The notes beneath the pieces were generated by a model that saw only the letters and a program-made list of their open reading frames with translations, was not told the DNA's origin and ran no database searches. A stretch of DNA of 64,000 nt, taken from positions 1 to 64,000 of the forward strand of contig CAJYPV010000032.1 of assembly GCA_913776825.1 (NCBI GenBank), given 5' to 3'. The stretch comes from Burkholderiaceae bacterium. Lineage in GTDB: Bacteria > Pseudomonadota > Gammaproteobacteria > Burkholderiales > Burkholderiaceae_C. A program made the translations under genes and the position numbers. Positions 16,103 to 24,896 of this stretch are shown piece by piece (the stretch's first letter is position 1; the number at the start of each line of letters is the position of its first letter).

Positions 16103-17322
16103 GCCAGTCTCCGAAGAACGACGCCGCAAACAACGGCCACGGCCGCGGCCACGATGGCGCCTCCCTGCGTTTCGATACCCTCGCCATCCACGGCGGCCAG
16201 CATCCCGATCCGCTCACCGGCGCGGTGATGCCGCCGATCTACGCCACCAGCACCTACCGCCAGCAGAGCCCCGGTGTGCACCAGGGCTACGAATACGGCC
16301 GCACCCACAACCCGACGCGGCAAGCCTATGAGCGCGCGATCGCCAGCCTGGAAGGCGGCGTGCAGGGCTATGCGTTTTCCTCAGGTCTGGCCGCGATGGC
16401 CACGGTGCTGGACACCCTGGATGCCGGCGCCCACATCGTCGCGGGCGATGACCTGTATGGCGGCAGCTATCGCCTGTTCGAGCGGGTGCGCAAGCGCAGC
16501 GCCGGTCTGCAGGTCACCTATGTGGACAGCAGCAATCCGGAGAACGTGCGCGCCGCCCTGCGTCCCGAGACCAAGATGATCTGGATCGAGACGCCCAGCA
16601 ATCCGCTGCTCAAGCTGACCGACCTGGCAGCGGTCGCGGCGATCGCCCGGTCGCACGGCGCGATGGCGATCGCGGACAACACCTTCGCCAGCCCGTGGGC
16701 GCAGCGTCCGCTGGAACTGGGCTTCGATGCGGTGATGCATTCGGCCACCAAGTACCTCAACGGCCACAGCGATGTGATCTCCGGCGTGGTGGTGGTGGGC
16801 GGCGAAGCGCGCCAGGCTCCGCTGCGGGAACAGCTCGAATTCCTGCACAACGCGATCGGCTCGGTCGCCGGCCCGTTCGACAGCTTCCTGGCCCTGCGCG
16901 GCCTGAAGACGCTGGCGCTGCGCATGGCCCGCCACAACGAGACCGCGCTGGCGCTGGCCCAGTGGCTGGAGCAGCAGCCCAAGGTGCGCCGCGTGCACTA
17001 TCCCGGCCTGGAGAGCCATTCGCAGCAGGCGCTGGCGCAACGCCAGATGCGCGGCGGCGGCGGCATGATCAGCGTCCAGCTGGACACCGATCTGGCGGGC
17101 GCCCGGCGCTTCCTGGAACGGGTGCAGATCTTCTCGCTGGCCGAAAGCCTGGGCGGCGTGGAGAGCCTGATCTCGTTGCCCGCGCTGATGACGCATGCGT
17201 CCATCCCGCTCGAAACCCGTCAGCGTCTGGGCATCACCGATTCGCTGATCCGCATTTCGGCCGGCATCGAAGATCTGGAAGACCTGCGCGCCGATCTGCA
17301 AGCGGGCCTGGATGCGGTCTGA
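16099..17322 (+). CDS. Cystathionine gamma-lyase/gamma-synthase family PLP enzyme
   Basis: The 407-residue enzyme of the Cys/Met metabolism PLP family has the PLP lysine K218 in HSATKYLNGHSD. YEYGRTHNPTR, FSSGLAAMATVLD and ESLGGVESLISLPALMTHASIP are family hallmarks. Coupling to cystathionine beta-synthase by an ATGA overlap makes cystathionine gamma-lyase, completing homocysteine-to-cysteine conversion, the best call. Gamma-synthase (MetB) is not excluded because sequences of the two activities are close. A hydrophilic His/Gly-rich leader of ~20 residues precedes the conserved part. Confidence 0.9.
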   Translation: MSQSPKNDAANNGHGRGHDGASLRFDTLAIHGGQHPDPLTGAVMPPIYATSTYRQQSPGVHQGYEYGRTHNPTRQAYERAIASLEGGVQGYAFSSGLAAMATVLDTLDAGAHIVAGDDLYGGSYRLFERVRKRSAGLQVTYVDSSNPENVRAALRPETKMIWIETPSNPLLKLTDLAAVAAIARSHGAMAIADNTFASPWAQRPLELGFDAVMHSATKYLNGHSDVISGVVVVGGEARQAPLREQLEFLHNAIGSVAGPFDSFLALRGLKTLALRMARHNETALALAQWLEQQPKVRRVHYPGLESHSQQALAQRQMRGGGGMISVQLDTDLAGARRFLERVQIFSLAESLGGVESLISLPALMTHASIPLETRQRLGITDSLIRISAGIEDLEDLRADLQAGLDAV

Positions 17323-17346
17323 TCCTCAGGTGAACTGACGTCGATT

Positions 17347-17380
17347 CCCCCGGCGCCGCCTCGACAGGCGGCGTGGGGGG
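17347..17380. terminator. Bidirectional hairpin terminator between convergent genes
   Basis: CGCCGCCT/AGGCGGCG (17354-17361 and 17366-17373) has a CGAC loop, extended outward by a C-run facing a G-run. It lies between the CGL stop and the small membrane-protein gene on the other strand. Confidence 0.6.
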
Positions 17381-17394
17381 CTCGAAGCGCATCC

Positions 17395-17601
17395 TCAGCG
17401 CGCTTCTTTCCAGCCCAGCAGCCGCGCCGGCAGGAACAACACCGCCTTCAACAGGGCGAAGACGGCCTCCACGCTCAATCCGATCAGCCGGAAGGGCAGC
17501 GTGATCACCCACAGCAGCGGCCACAGCACCAGCGCGAGCAGCGCCAGCGGCCAGCACAGCACGAACAGCAGCAGCCAGAACAGCAAGCCGACGAAACCCA
17601 T
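17395..17601 (-). CDS. Small hydrophobic membrane protein
   Basis: The 68-residue protein is mostly two hydrophobic segments (FVGLLFWLLLFVLCWPLALLALVLWPLLWVI and a shorter one around VEAVFALLKAVLFLPARLLG) with a basic C-terminus (GWKEAR). AAGGAG lies 7 bases before the ATG. The reading frame continues upstream to 17664, but that part is Arg/Pro-rich and unlikely to be translated. Similar tiny membrane proteins are widespread in Burkholderiales without known role. No partner gene is evident. Confidence 0.7.
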   Translation of the reverse strand: MGFVGLLFWLLLFVLCWPLALLALVLWPLLWVITLPFRLIGLSVEAVFALLKAVLFLPARLLGWKEAR

Positions 17602-17987
17602 GGTCGTTCTCCTTGGAAGAGGGGCAGCGGGGGGGGCAGCGCGCGTGGTCCGTCGGTCGGGCACCGGTCGGTCCCGGGCCCCGTTTCGCGGGCGCGCTCA
17701 TCCCGGTCATTCAGTGCAGCGCCGCACCGGCGGGGCCCGGTCGGCCCACGGGATGAGCCCGGCTGGCGCTGCGAGGACGAACTCTAGGCAAGTGCGGCCA
17801 CCGCCGCCCGGCGTCCGCGACGAATGGAAGGGCGAGCTTCCCAGACTGCGCCTGGCGCTGACCGCCTGCACGCGACTTCCGCCCGCGCCGGCAAGAAGGC
17901 CATCGGTTTTTCGGGTGATTGGCCGATCAATACTTCCGATAAAGCGAAGTTGGGTATCATCACGCTTCGTTTTTTCCGGAGGCTTTC
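17602..17987. other. Intergenic region before the NhaR-like regulator
   Basis: This 386-base region holds back-to-back promoters for the small membrane protein and the LysR gene. Near 17940-17975 there is an AT-richer segment with AAGCG and CGCTT as a short inverted repeat followed by a T-run, then CGGAGG before the ATG. It also carries TTCCGATA, echoed upstream of the yccA-like gene. Nothing else is recognisable. Confidence 0.35.
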
Positions 17988-18926
17988 ATGACTGCGCTCA
18001 ATTACCGCCACCTGCACTATTTCTGGGTGGTCGCCAAGGAAGGCGGCTTCGCCCGCGCGGCGGATCGGCTGGGCATGGCGGTCCAGACGATCAGCGCCCA
18101 GGTGCGTGAGCTGGAGCGCTCATTGGGACACCAGTTGCTCAAGCCGGAAGGCCGCGGCCTGGTGCTGACCGAGGCCGGCCAGGCCGCCTTTGCCCGCGCG
18201 GAAGAGATCTTCCAGATCGGCCAACTGGTGCCGCATGAGGTCCATGAAGCCGCCACCCAACGGGTGGTGCGGCTGTCGGTCGGCCTGTCGGACGGGCTGT
18301 CCAAACTCGCCGCGCATGCGCTGCTGGCGCCGGTGCTGGACACGCCGCATCTGCGTCTGGTCTGCCATGAAGGCGAGGTCGATCAGTTGCTCGGGGAACT
18401 GGCGCTCCACCATCTGGATTTAGTGCTCACTGACCAGCCAGCCCCCGTCAATCCGACGCTTCGCATCACCAGCCAGTTGCTGGCCAGCACTTCGGTGGAC
18501 TGGTGGGGCCCGGCGGAATTGGTGGAGCGCGCCCGTCGCGCTCCGGGCAAATCCTTCCCGCACAACCTGGAAACCCTGCCGGTGCTGCTGCCCACCCGCC
18601 ACGCGTCGCTGCGTGCCGGACTGGAGCGCTGGTTCGAGCAACACCACATCCGGCCGCAGGTGGTGGGCGAGTTCGAGGACAGCGCGCTGATGAGCGTCTT
18701 CGCGGCGCGCGGGCTGGGTGTGTTCCCGGTCAGCCGACTGGGCGCGGACGACCTGTCGATGATGAACGGCCTGCATCTGCTGGGCCAGACCGAGGTGGTG
18801 GAGGACGTCCACGCCATCTACTCCCGCCGCGGTCAGAACCATCCGCTGGTGGCCACGCTGCTGGCCCAGCGCCGAGCCGGCAGCCCGGCGTCGATGCCCT
18901 CGGCGGCGTCGATCGGCGACGAGTGA
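17988..18926 (+). CDS. LysR-family transcriptional regulator, NhaR-like
   Basis: This 312-residue regulator has an N-terminal winged helix (LNYRHLHYFWVVAKEGGFARAADRLGMAVQTISAQVRELERSLGHQLL). The opening YRHLHYFWVVAKEG is characteristic of NhaR, the sodium-responsive activator, and its relatives. The effector domain contains FEDSALMSVFAARGLGVFPV, also NhaR-like. A strong CGGAGG ribosome site lies 7 bases before the start. No Na+/H+ antiporter is adjacent. The next gene downstream encodes a YccA-like membrane protein. The control targets are unknown, and autoregulation is usual in the family. Confidence 0.85.
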   Translation: MTALNYRHLHYFWVVAKEGGFARAADRLGMAVQTISAQVRELERSLGHQLLKPEGRGLVLTEAGQAAFARAEEIFQIGQLVPHEVHEAATQRVVRLSVGLSDGLSKLAAHALLAPVLDTPHLRLVCHEGEVDQLLGELALHHLDLVLTDQPAPVNPTLRITSQLLASTSVDWWGPAELVERARRAPGKSFPHNLETLPVLLPTRHASLRAGLERWFEQHHIRPQVVGEFEDSALMSVFAARGLGVFPVSRLGADDLSMMNGLHLLGQTEVVEDVHAIYSRRGQNHPLVATLLAQRRAGSPASMPSAASIGDE

Positions 18927-18941
18927 AGCGCATCGAAAAAA

Positions 18942-18959
18942 CACTCATAAAAATGAGTG
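18942..18959 (+). terminator. Inverted repeat CACTCAT-AAAA-ATGAGTG
   Basis: A perfect 7-base stem with AAAA loop starts 16 bases after the LysR stop, in an A/T-rich segment. It may be a weak terminator or an operator for the next gene. Confidence 0.4.
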
Positions 18960-18973
18960 ATTAGCTGGTTTTT

Positions 18974-18990
18974 CGGAAGTCTGATTTCCG
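18974..18990 (+). promoter_or_regulatory. CGGAA-N7-TTCCG inverted repeat upstream of the yccA-like gene
   Basis: This short dyad in the promoter region shares TTCCG(A/G)TA with the region upstream of the NhaR-like gene, so it could be that regulator's site. The support is position plus an eight-base similarity. Confidence 0.3.
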
Positions 18991-19072
18991 GTACGTTTCG
19001 CATTCGTGCGCAAGGCATGGCGGCAGCGCCGCCGGCCGATCGCAAGTTTCCACCGTCCCAAGGAGTTCAGTC

Positions 19073-19786
19073 ATGAGCGACTACCAACGACCCTCGGCGT
19101 CCCCCACGACCTGGACGCCGGTGTCCGCCAACGGCGACACGTCGGTCTTTTCCCAACGCGGCGATGTGGCGCGCGTGCTGCGCAACACCTATGCGCTGCT
19201 GGCGATGACGCTGCTGTTCAGCGGCGCGGTCGCCGCCGCTGCGGTGGCATTCAAGCTGCCGGCGCCGCACATGATCATCACGCTGGTCGGCTACTTCGGC
19301 CTGCTGTTCGCGATCCATAAAACCCAGAACAGCGGCGCGGCGGTGCCGCTGGTGTTCGCGCTCACCGGCTTCATGGGTTACACGCTCGGCCCCTTGCTGA
19401 GCGCCATCCTGACGCTGCCCGGCGGCGCGAGCACGATCGCCCTGGCGCTGGCCACTACCGGCGGCACCTTCCTGGTCCTGTCGGCCTACGTGCTGGCGAC
19501 CAAGAAGGACTTCAGCTTCATGGGCGGCTTCCTGTTCGCCGGCATGATCATTGCGCTGCTGGCGTCGGTCGCCAACCTGTTCTTCCAGCTGCCGATCCTG
19601 TCGCTGGTGGTCTCGGGCGTGGTGGCGCTGCTGTCGGTGGGCATGATCCTGTTCCACACCAGCATGATCGTGAATGGCGGTGAGCGCAATTACGTGATGG
19701 CCACGGTCAGCCTGTTCGTCTCGCTGTTCAACCTGTTCACCAGCCTGCTGAGCATCTTCGGCCTGGGTGGCGGCAGCGACGACTGA
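19073..19786 (+). CDS. Bax inhibitor-1/YccA family inner-membrane protein
   Basis: The 237-residue protein has a hydrophilic N-terminus (~35 residues) and seven hydrophobic segments, beginning RVLRNTYALLAMTLLFSGAVAAAAV. FALTGFMGYTLGPLLSAIL and KKDFSFMGGFLFAGMIIALLASVANLF match the BI-1/YccA fold. In E. coli YccA interacts with and restrains the FtsH protease at the inner membrane. A similar protein-quality role is inferred. AAGGAG precedes the start. The next small membrane gene begins on its stop (TGATG). Confidence 0.9.
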   Translation: MSDYQRPSASPTTWTPVSANGDTSVFSQRGDVARVLRNTYALLAMTLLFSGAVAAAAVAFKLPAPHMIITLVGYFGLLFAIHKTQNSGAAVPLVFALTGFMGYTLGPLLSAILTLPGGASTIALALATTGGTFLVLSAYVLATKKDFSFMGGFLFAGMIIALLASVANLFFQLPILSLVVSGVVALLSVGMILFHTSMIVNGGERNYVMATVSLFVSLFNLFTSLLSIFGLGGGSDD

Positions 19787-20175
19787 TGACCACCTTCCTG
19801 TGGGCCGTCACCGGCTTGCTGGCTTTGCTGTGGAGTGGCCTGGCCTGGGCCACCTCCGCGGTGGTGGGATGGACGGTGGAGGCCCTCTCCACCGGCCGCG
19901 CCGCCGAGCTCGGCCAGGCCGCGGTGACCTTCAAGCTGCCGGCCTGGATGGAGCTCTTCGTCGACACCAGCCTGATGACGCTGGCGCAGCAGGCCACGCA
20001 ATGGCTGATGGAGATGGCCGGTTCCGGCGCGCCGCTGGCCGGCGCCGCGATCAGCTGGCTGGTGCCGCTGATCTGGGGCGTCTGGGGCATCGGCCTGCTG
20101 GTGATGCTGGCGATCGCCGTGGTCCTGCATTTGCTGATCAAGCGCTTGCCCAAGGCGGGCCTGGCGCCTGCCTGA
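19786..20175 (+). CDS. Small membrane protein coupled to the yccA-like gene
   Basis: The 129-residue protein has an N-terminal hydrophobic helix (FLWAVTGLLALLWSGLAWATSAVVGW) and a C-terminal pair (SWLVPLIWGVWGIGLLVMLAIAVVLHLLI) ending in a basic tail. I do not recognise the family. Its start shares one base with the yccA-like stop, so it is almost certainly translated with it and may be a membrane partner. An intrinsic terminator follows 42 bases downstream. Confidence 0.7.
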   Translation: MTTFLWAVTGLLALLWSGLAWATSAVVGWTVEALSTGRAAELGQAAVTFKLPAWMELFVDTSLMTLAQQATQWLMEMAGSGAPLAGAAISWLVPLIWGVWGIGLLVMLAIAVVLHLLIKRLPKAGLAPA

Positions 20176-20216
20176 TCCGACCTCGGCCCTTCGGCTGAAT
20201 CGCCTCACCCTATCCG

Positions 20217-20244
20217 ACGCCGCGGCTTTGTCCGCGGCGTTTTC
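20217..20244 (+). terminator. Intrinsic terminator after the yccA-like operon
   Basis: ACGCCGCGG/CCGCGGCGT is a perfect 9-base stem with a six-base loop followed by TTTTC. Confidence 0.85.
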
Positions 20245-20327
20245 ACTGGTCGGTGCCCATCGACGTCAGTCACCAGCCCGCCGATGGCTAGAGCTTCCCG
20301 TCCGGCCCCCGCGAAGGTCGCGAAGAC

Positions 20328-21392
20328 TCAGCGCTCGTCGAACGGATACCTCACCCCGGCCAGCGCCCGGATGCGGTCCATCCAGCCCAGCACCGCCAGC
20401 GTTTCGTCGTGGGGAATGACGGGACTTTCGATCTCCCCGGCGCGCACGCAGCGCATGGCTTCGCGGATTTCATTCTCGAAGCCGTTGATCTCGAATGGCC
20501 GCTCCAGCGTCTCGGCCGTGCCGCGCGCGGGCTGCAGCACGGCGCGCGTCGCCTGCCAGAAGGTTTGCGGCAGCACGATGCTGCCGGTCTCGCCCAGCAC
20601 ATGGAGCGTGTTGGGCGCCGCCGTGTCGATGCCGCAGATGAACTGCGAGACCAGGCCATCGCCGAAGTCCATCGACACCGACAACCGGCTGTCCACCCCT
20701 GTCGGCGCCAGCACCGCCTTCACCTGCAGATCCTGCAGCGGCGGCACCTCGCCGTAGGCCTGCTGCAGCACCCAGCGCGTCGCGGTCAGGTTGTAGATGC
20801 CGACATCCAGCAGCGAGCCGCCCGCCAGCGCCGGATTGAACAGGCGACCTTGCGGGTCATACGGCGCGGGGAAGCAGAAGCTCGATTGCAGGCCACGCAG
20901 CGCGCCGATTCGGCCTTCGCGCAGCCAGACCGCCAGGTCCTGGTAGAGCGGCAGGAAGCGGGTCCACACCGCTTCCATCAGGAACACCCGACGCTGCCGC
21001 GCTTCGGCGACGAGCCGCTGGCCCATCGCCTGATTCGGCACCAGCGACTTCTCGCACAGCACCGGCTTGCCCGCCTGCAGCGCGGCCAGGGCGTACTCGA
21101 AATGCTGGCCATGCGGCGTCGCGATATAGACGCCGTCGACCGCCGGATCATTCAGCATCTGCGCCGGATCGGTGCAGGCCCGGATCGGCGCCTCGCCCGC
21201 CGGGCTCCAGCGCTCCGCGAACTGCCGCGTCCGCTCGGCATCGCGGCCGCACACCGCATGCAGGCGACAGCCGTCCAGCCGGTTCACCGCCTCGGCGAAA
21301 CGTCGCGCGATCGAGCCGGGGCCGATCAGCGCCCATTGGAAGGGCGCGTCGGCGGCGCGGGTCGAAGCGGCCGGGGAATCGATGTCGGACAT
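20328..21392 (-). CDS. Gfo/Idh/MocA-family oxidoreductase
   Basis: The 354-residue NAD(P)-dependent sugar-type dehydrogenase has the Rossmann strand QWALIGPGSIARRFAEAVNRL at ~19-39. The nicotinamide-side motif is GKPVLCEKSLVPN, with the family's catalytic Lys in EKS. The alpha/beta C-terminal domain contains GGSLLDVGIYNL with the usual catalytic Asp. It resembles trans-1,2-dihydrobenzenediol/xylose dehydrogenase-type members. It is monocistronic and divergent from the M3 peptidase gene. The substrate is not identifiable. A second, only distantly similar family member is encoded at 53623. Confidence 0.88.
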   Translation of the reverse strand: MSDIDSPAASTRAADAPFQWALIGPGSIARRFAEAVNRLDGCRLHAVCGRDAERTRQFAERWSPAGEAPIRACTDPAQMLNDPAVDGVYIATPHGQHFEYALAALQAGKPVLCEKSLVPNQAMGQRLVAEARQRRVFLMEAVWTRFLPLYQDLAVWLREGRIGALRGLQSSFCFPAPYDPQGRLFNPALAGGSLLDVGIYNLTATRWVLQQAYGEVPPLQDLQVKAVLAPTGVDSRLSVSMDFGDGLVSQFICGIDTAAPNTLHVLGETGSIVLPQTFWQATRAVLQPARGTAETLERPFEINGFENEIREAMRCVRAGEIESPVIPHDETLAVLGWMDRIRALAGVRYPFDER

Positions 21393-21672
21393 GGCAAGAC
21401 CTCGGAGTGATGACCGGCCCGGAGCGGCCGTCGATGCGCGCCGATGCTAATGCGTCTGGCGACCGCGTCGCGGCGCCGCGTGCCGATGGCGATCCGGCGT
21501 CTCAGGGTTCTCCCGAAGGGAGGGGCGGGCGCCACGGTCGCGAGCCGCCCGAGCGATGGTTTTTCAGCCCCAGGCAGGGCGGACCGCGCCCATGCCGTTC
21601 GGCAATCGGGTGCTGATGGGCTAGGCTTTCGCCCTTGTCCCCCGACTGCCTCGCGCCAGCGAGCCGCTTCCC

Positions 21673-23928
21673 ATGAGGATTCCTTTCGTCCTGGCCGCCA
21701 CCCTGGCCATTGCCGCGCCGGTGCTGGCGCAGACTGCCGCCGCCACCGCGGCCTCGGCCACCGCGCCCGCGCAGGCCAATGCGCTGCTGAGCCCCAGCCC
21801 GCTGCCGCTGCTGTATCCGCCCTTCGACAAGATCCGCGATGCCGACATCGGTCCCGCGCTTGACCAGGGCATGGCCGAGCAACTGGCGGAAGTCGCGGCG
21901 ATCGCGGACAACCCCGAGCCGGCCAGCTTCGAGAACACCATCGTCGCGCTGGAGCGCGGTGGCCAGACGCTGGGACGCGCCACCACGCTGCTGTTCAGCC
22001 TGCTGGGCGCGGATGCCAATCCCGCTCGCCTGAAGCTGCAGGCCGATTACGCCACCCGGCTGTCGGCGCATCGGGATGCGATCTCGCTGAATCCCAAGCT
22101 GTTCGCCCGCATCGAGTCGCTCTATCAGCGCCGCGCCAGCCTGTCGCTGGGTGCGCAGGAGCAGCGCCTGGTCGAGCGCTATTACAACAACCTGATCCGC
22201 GCCGGCGCCAAGCTGGATGACGCCGGCAAGTCGCGCATGAAGGCGATCAATGCCGAGCTGGCCGGACTGGGCGCACGCTTCAACCAGAACGTGCTGTCCG
22301 AGGTGAATGATTCGGCCGTGGTGGTGGATCAGGTCGAGGCGCTCGCCGGTCTCAGCGAGGAACAGATCTCCGCCGCCGCTGCCGCCGCGAAGGCGCGCGG
22401 CCTGGAGGGCAAGTACGTCATCGCCCTGCTCAACACGACCGGCCAGCCGGCGCTGGCGCAACTGGAAAACCGCGCCCTGCGCGAGCGCATCTACACCACC
22501 TCGATCGCCCGCGGCAGTCGCGGCAATGCTTTCGACAACACCGCGCTGGTGTCGCGCGTGGTCACGCTGCGGGCCGAGCGCGCCAGGCTGCTGGGCTTTG
22601 CGACCCATGCCGAGTTCGTGCTGAAGGATGAGACCGCGCACACGCCGCAGGCGGTGAATGCGATGCTGCGCCAGCTCGCCCCGGCCGCGGTGGCGTCCGC
22701 GCGTCGCGAAGGCGCGGAGCTGCAGGCGATGGTCGACAAGGAGCAGGCATCCAAGGGACAGCCGAGCTTCCAGGTCGCCGCCTGGGACTGGAGCTTCTAC
22801 AGCGAGAAGGTGCGCGCCGCGAAGTACGGCTTCGACGAGTCGCAGCTCAAGCCCTACTTCGAGATGAAGAACGTGCTGGAGAACGGCGTGTTCTACGCGG
22901 CCGGCCAGCTCTACGGCCTGCGCTTCAAGGAGCGCCACGATCTGCCGGTTTATCACCCGGACGTGCAGGTCTACGACGTCTTCAATGCCGATGGCTCGCA
23001 ACTGGCGATCTTCATCGCCGACATGTATGCGCGTCCGTCCAAGCGCGGCGGCGCCTGGATGAATGCGTATGTGGATCAGAGCGGTCTGCTCGGCCAGAAG
23101 CCGGTGGTGGCCAATCACCTCAACATTCCCAAGCCGGCGGACGGCAAGCCGACGCTGCTGACCTGGGATGAGGTCAACACCATGTTCCACGAGTTCGGCC
23201 ATGCGCTGCACGGCATGTTCTCGAACGTGCGCTATCCCAGCATGGCCGGCACCCGCGTGCCGCGCGACTTCGTCGAGTACCCGTCGCAGGTCAATGAGAT
23301 GTGGGCCGACTGGCCCAGCATCCTGGCCAACTATGCGAAGCACTACAAGACCGGCGAGCCGATGCCCCGCGCGCTGCTGGACAAGGTGCTGGCGGCGAAG
23401 CAGTTCAACCAGGGCTTCGCCACGACGGAGTACCTGAGCGCCGCGATGCTGGACCAGCGCTGGCATCAACTGCCGCTGGAGCAGGTGCCCGCCGCCGACG
23501 GCGTGATGGCCTTCGAGGCCAAGGCCCTGCGCGAAGAAGGCTTCGACTACGACGCCGTGCCCCCGCGCTATCGCACGCCTTATTTCAGCCACATCATGGG
23601 CGGCTATGCGGCGGGCTATTACGCCTATGTCTGGTCCGAGGTGCTGGATGCCAACACCGTGCAGTGGTTCAAGGCGAATGGCGGCCTGAAGCGCGAGCTG
23701 GGCGATGCCTTCCGCGCCAAGCTGCTGTCGCAAGGCGGCAGCCAGGACGCCATCACGCTGTTCCGCAGCGTGGTGGGCCATGAGCCGCAGATCCAGCCGT
23801 TGCTGGAACGTCGCGGTCTGGTGGTGGCTCCCGCGGCCGCCGCGTCCAAGGCCTCGACCCCGGCCGGCGAGCCGAAGGCGCCGGTCAAGGGCACGCTGAA
23901 GATCGCGCCGAAGGCGGCGTCGAAGTAA
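21673..23928 (+). CDS. M3-family zinc metallopeptidase, periplasmic (Dcp-like)
   Basis: This 751-residue enzyme has a signal peptide (MRIPFVLAATLAIAAPVLAQ). The catalytic zinc motif is HEFGH at 506-510 with the third ligand Glu in the following YPSQVNEMW region (~535). NTMFHEFGHALHGMFSNV and HIMGGYAAGYYAYVWSEVLDA are signatures of oligopeptidase A/peptidyl-dipeptidase Dcp. The exported location suits dipeptidyl carboxypeptidase-like trimming of peptides in the periplasm. The C-terminus adds a ~35-residue Ala/Lys/Pro tail (SKASTPAGEPKAPVKG) beyond the family core. A terminator follows at ~24019. Confidence 0.92.
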   Translation: MRIPFVLAATLAIAAPVLAQTAAATAASATAPAQANALLSPSPLPLLYPPFDKIRDADIGPALDQGMAEQLAEVAAIADNPEPASFENTIVALERGGQTLGRATTLLFSLLGADANPARLKLQADYATRLSAHRDAISLNPKLFARIESLYQRRASLSLGAQEQRLVERYYNNLIRAGAKLDDAGKSRMKAINAELAGLGARFNQNVLSEVNDSAVVVDQVEALAGLSEEQISAAAAAAKARGLEGKYVIALLNTTGQPALAQLENRALRERIYTTSIARGSRGNAFDNTALVSRVVTLRAERARLLGFATHAEFVLKDETAHTPQAVNAMLRQLAPAAVASARREGAELQAMVDKEQASKGQPSFQVAAWDWSFYSEKVRAAKYGFDESQLKPYFEMKNVLENGVFYAAGQLYGLRFKERHDLPVYHPDVQVYDVFNADGSQLAIFIADMYARPSKRGGAWMNAYVDQSGLLGQKPVVANHLNIPKPADGKPTLLTWDEVNTMFHEFGHALHGMFSNVRYPSMAGTRVPRDFVEYPSQVNEMWADWPSILANYAKHYKTGEPMPRALLDKVLAAKQFNQGFATTEYLSAAMLDQRWHQLPLEQVPAADGVMAFEAKALREEGFDYDAVPPRYRTPYFSHIMGGYAAGYYAYVWSEVLDANTVQWFKANGGLKRELGDAFRAKLLSQGGSQDAITLFRSVVGHEPQIQPLLERRGLVVAPAAAASKASTPAGEPKAPVKGTLKIAPKAASK

Positions 23929-24018
23929 GCGGGCGCCACCCGCCGCGGCGCGAGCCTGCGGCGGGCGACGGCGAGTTCAGGCTTTCTGAACCGTCACGGG
24001 AGCAATTCCGCGTGATTC

Positions 24019-24041
24019 AAGGCGTCCTTCGGGACGCCTTT
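24019..24041. terminator. Bidirectional terminator with UUCG loop
   Basis: AAGGCGTCC-TTCG-GGACGCCTT is a perfect 9-base stem followed by T on the plus strand, and A/T on the other side for the convergent DUF2242 gene, whose stop is 7 bases away. Confidence 0.8.
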
Positions 24042-24047
24042 GTCGTT

Positions 24048-24722
24048 TCAGGGATTGCCGCCGCCGCCGCCGAAGGACTCCGGCACGCCGGCGTTCTGGT
24101 CCTTCAGCAGCCGCTGCATCAGGGCGAAGAAGCGGTCGTAGAACTGGCCGGCCGGAATGGTTTCCGAGGCCACTTTCACCAGCGATTCGGAGGTCGACGA
24201 CAACGGCACCGAGATCGAGCCGATCGCGCTCACGCCCAGGCTGGTGGAATTGGTGCTGCGCTTGACGGTGTAGCGGTCCTGCAGCGCGGACACATAGGCC
24301 GTGGCCAGCTTGCCGCCACCGATTTCGGGCACGCAGACGATGGTGAAGCTGATCTCCACATGCACCTCGCCCTCGGGCTGGAAGCGCTTGCTGCCGGTGA
24401 TCGACGCCGGTTGGGCCAGGTTGATCACATAGCCCTGACTCAGCAGCGCGCGGCGGGCAGCTTCGCAGGTGTCCTCCACGCTGGCGTCGAACAGGCGGGA
24501 GAAGGTCTCATCCGCCTGGAAACGCTCGTTCTGGTAGACCGAATTCTTGCGGCTGCCTGCCCCCTCGCCACCGAGCGCGCCGCAACCGGCCATCAGGCCC
24601 AGCAGCGCGGCGGCGAGGGTCAGGCGAAGTCCCGGCAGGCGGGTGGTCGGTCGATGACGACGATCGGAAGCGGCCAGTGGCTTGGAGGCGGACAGGTGGG
24701 AAGTGCGGCGGGACATCATCAT
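24048..24722 (-). CDS. DUF2242-family lipoprotein
   Basis: The 224-residue protein has a long basic N-terminus, then a signal and lipobox LMAGC with the lipidated Cys at 47. The mature domain (RFQADETFSRLFDASVEDTCEAARRALLSQGYVI, followed by SKRFQPEGEVHVEISFTIVC) matches what I know as DUF2242, a beta-proteobacterial envelope family of unknown role. The C-terminus ends in a Gly-rich tail (FGGGGGNP). There are closely spaced alternative ATGs (24722-24716). It is monocistronic, convergent with the M3 peptidase gene. Confidence 0.75.
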   Translation of the reverse strand: MMMSRRTSHLSASKPLAASDRRHRPTTRLPGLRLTLAAALLGLMAGCGALGGEGAGSRKNSVYQNERFQADETFSRLFDASVEDTCEAARRALLSQGYVINLAQPASITGSKRFQPEGEVHVEISFTIVCVPEIGGGKLATAYVSALQDRYTVKRSTNSTSLGVSAIGSISVPLSSTSESLVKVASETIPAGQFYDRFFALMQRLLKDQNAGVPESFGGGGGNP

Positions 24723-24856
24723 CGTCGTGAGGCCGGGACGGCCTGGCGCGCATTATCCCCACGCGGGCGCTGACGAAGCGGTCAATACCGGGCGCAGGCA
24801 CGTGTCGACAGGTAAAGAGCAGCCGAAGCAGGGGCAGCAAGGCCAGATGGACAAAA

Positions 24857-24884
24857 GACCCAGCGAGCGTGCCGCTCGTGGGTC
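24857..24884 (-). terminator. Hairpin GACCCA(G)CGAGCG / CGCTCGTGGGTC
   Basis: A 12-base stem with one bulged G and a 3-base loop lies downstream of the minus-strand gene ending at 25034 and is probably its terminator. No clear T-run is present. Confidence 0.45.
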
Positions 24885-24896
24885 TATTGCTGTGTC

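Noticed and set aside
16099-17322. Assigning MetB (cystathionine gamma-synthase) as the only function
   Set aside because: Motifs do not separate lyase from synthase; the CBS partner favours the lyase, so I kept the broader family call.
21502-23781. 759-codon open frame antisense to the M3 peptidase gene
   Set aside because: Composition artefact of GC-rich coding DNA; Arg/His/Gln-rich text without motifs, while the other strand encodes a complete metallopeptidase.
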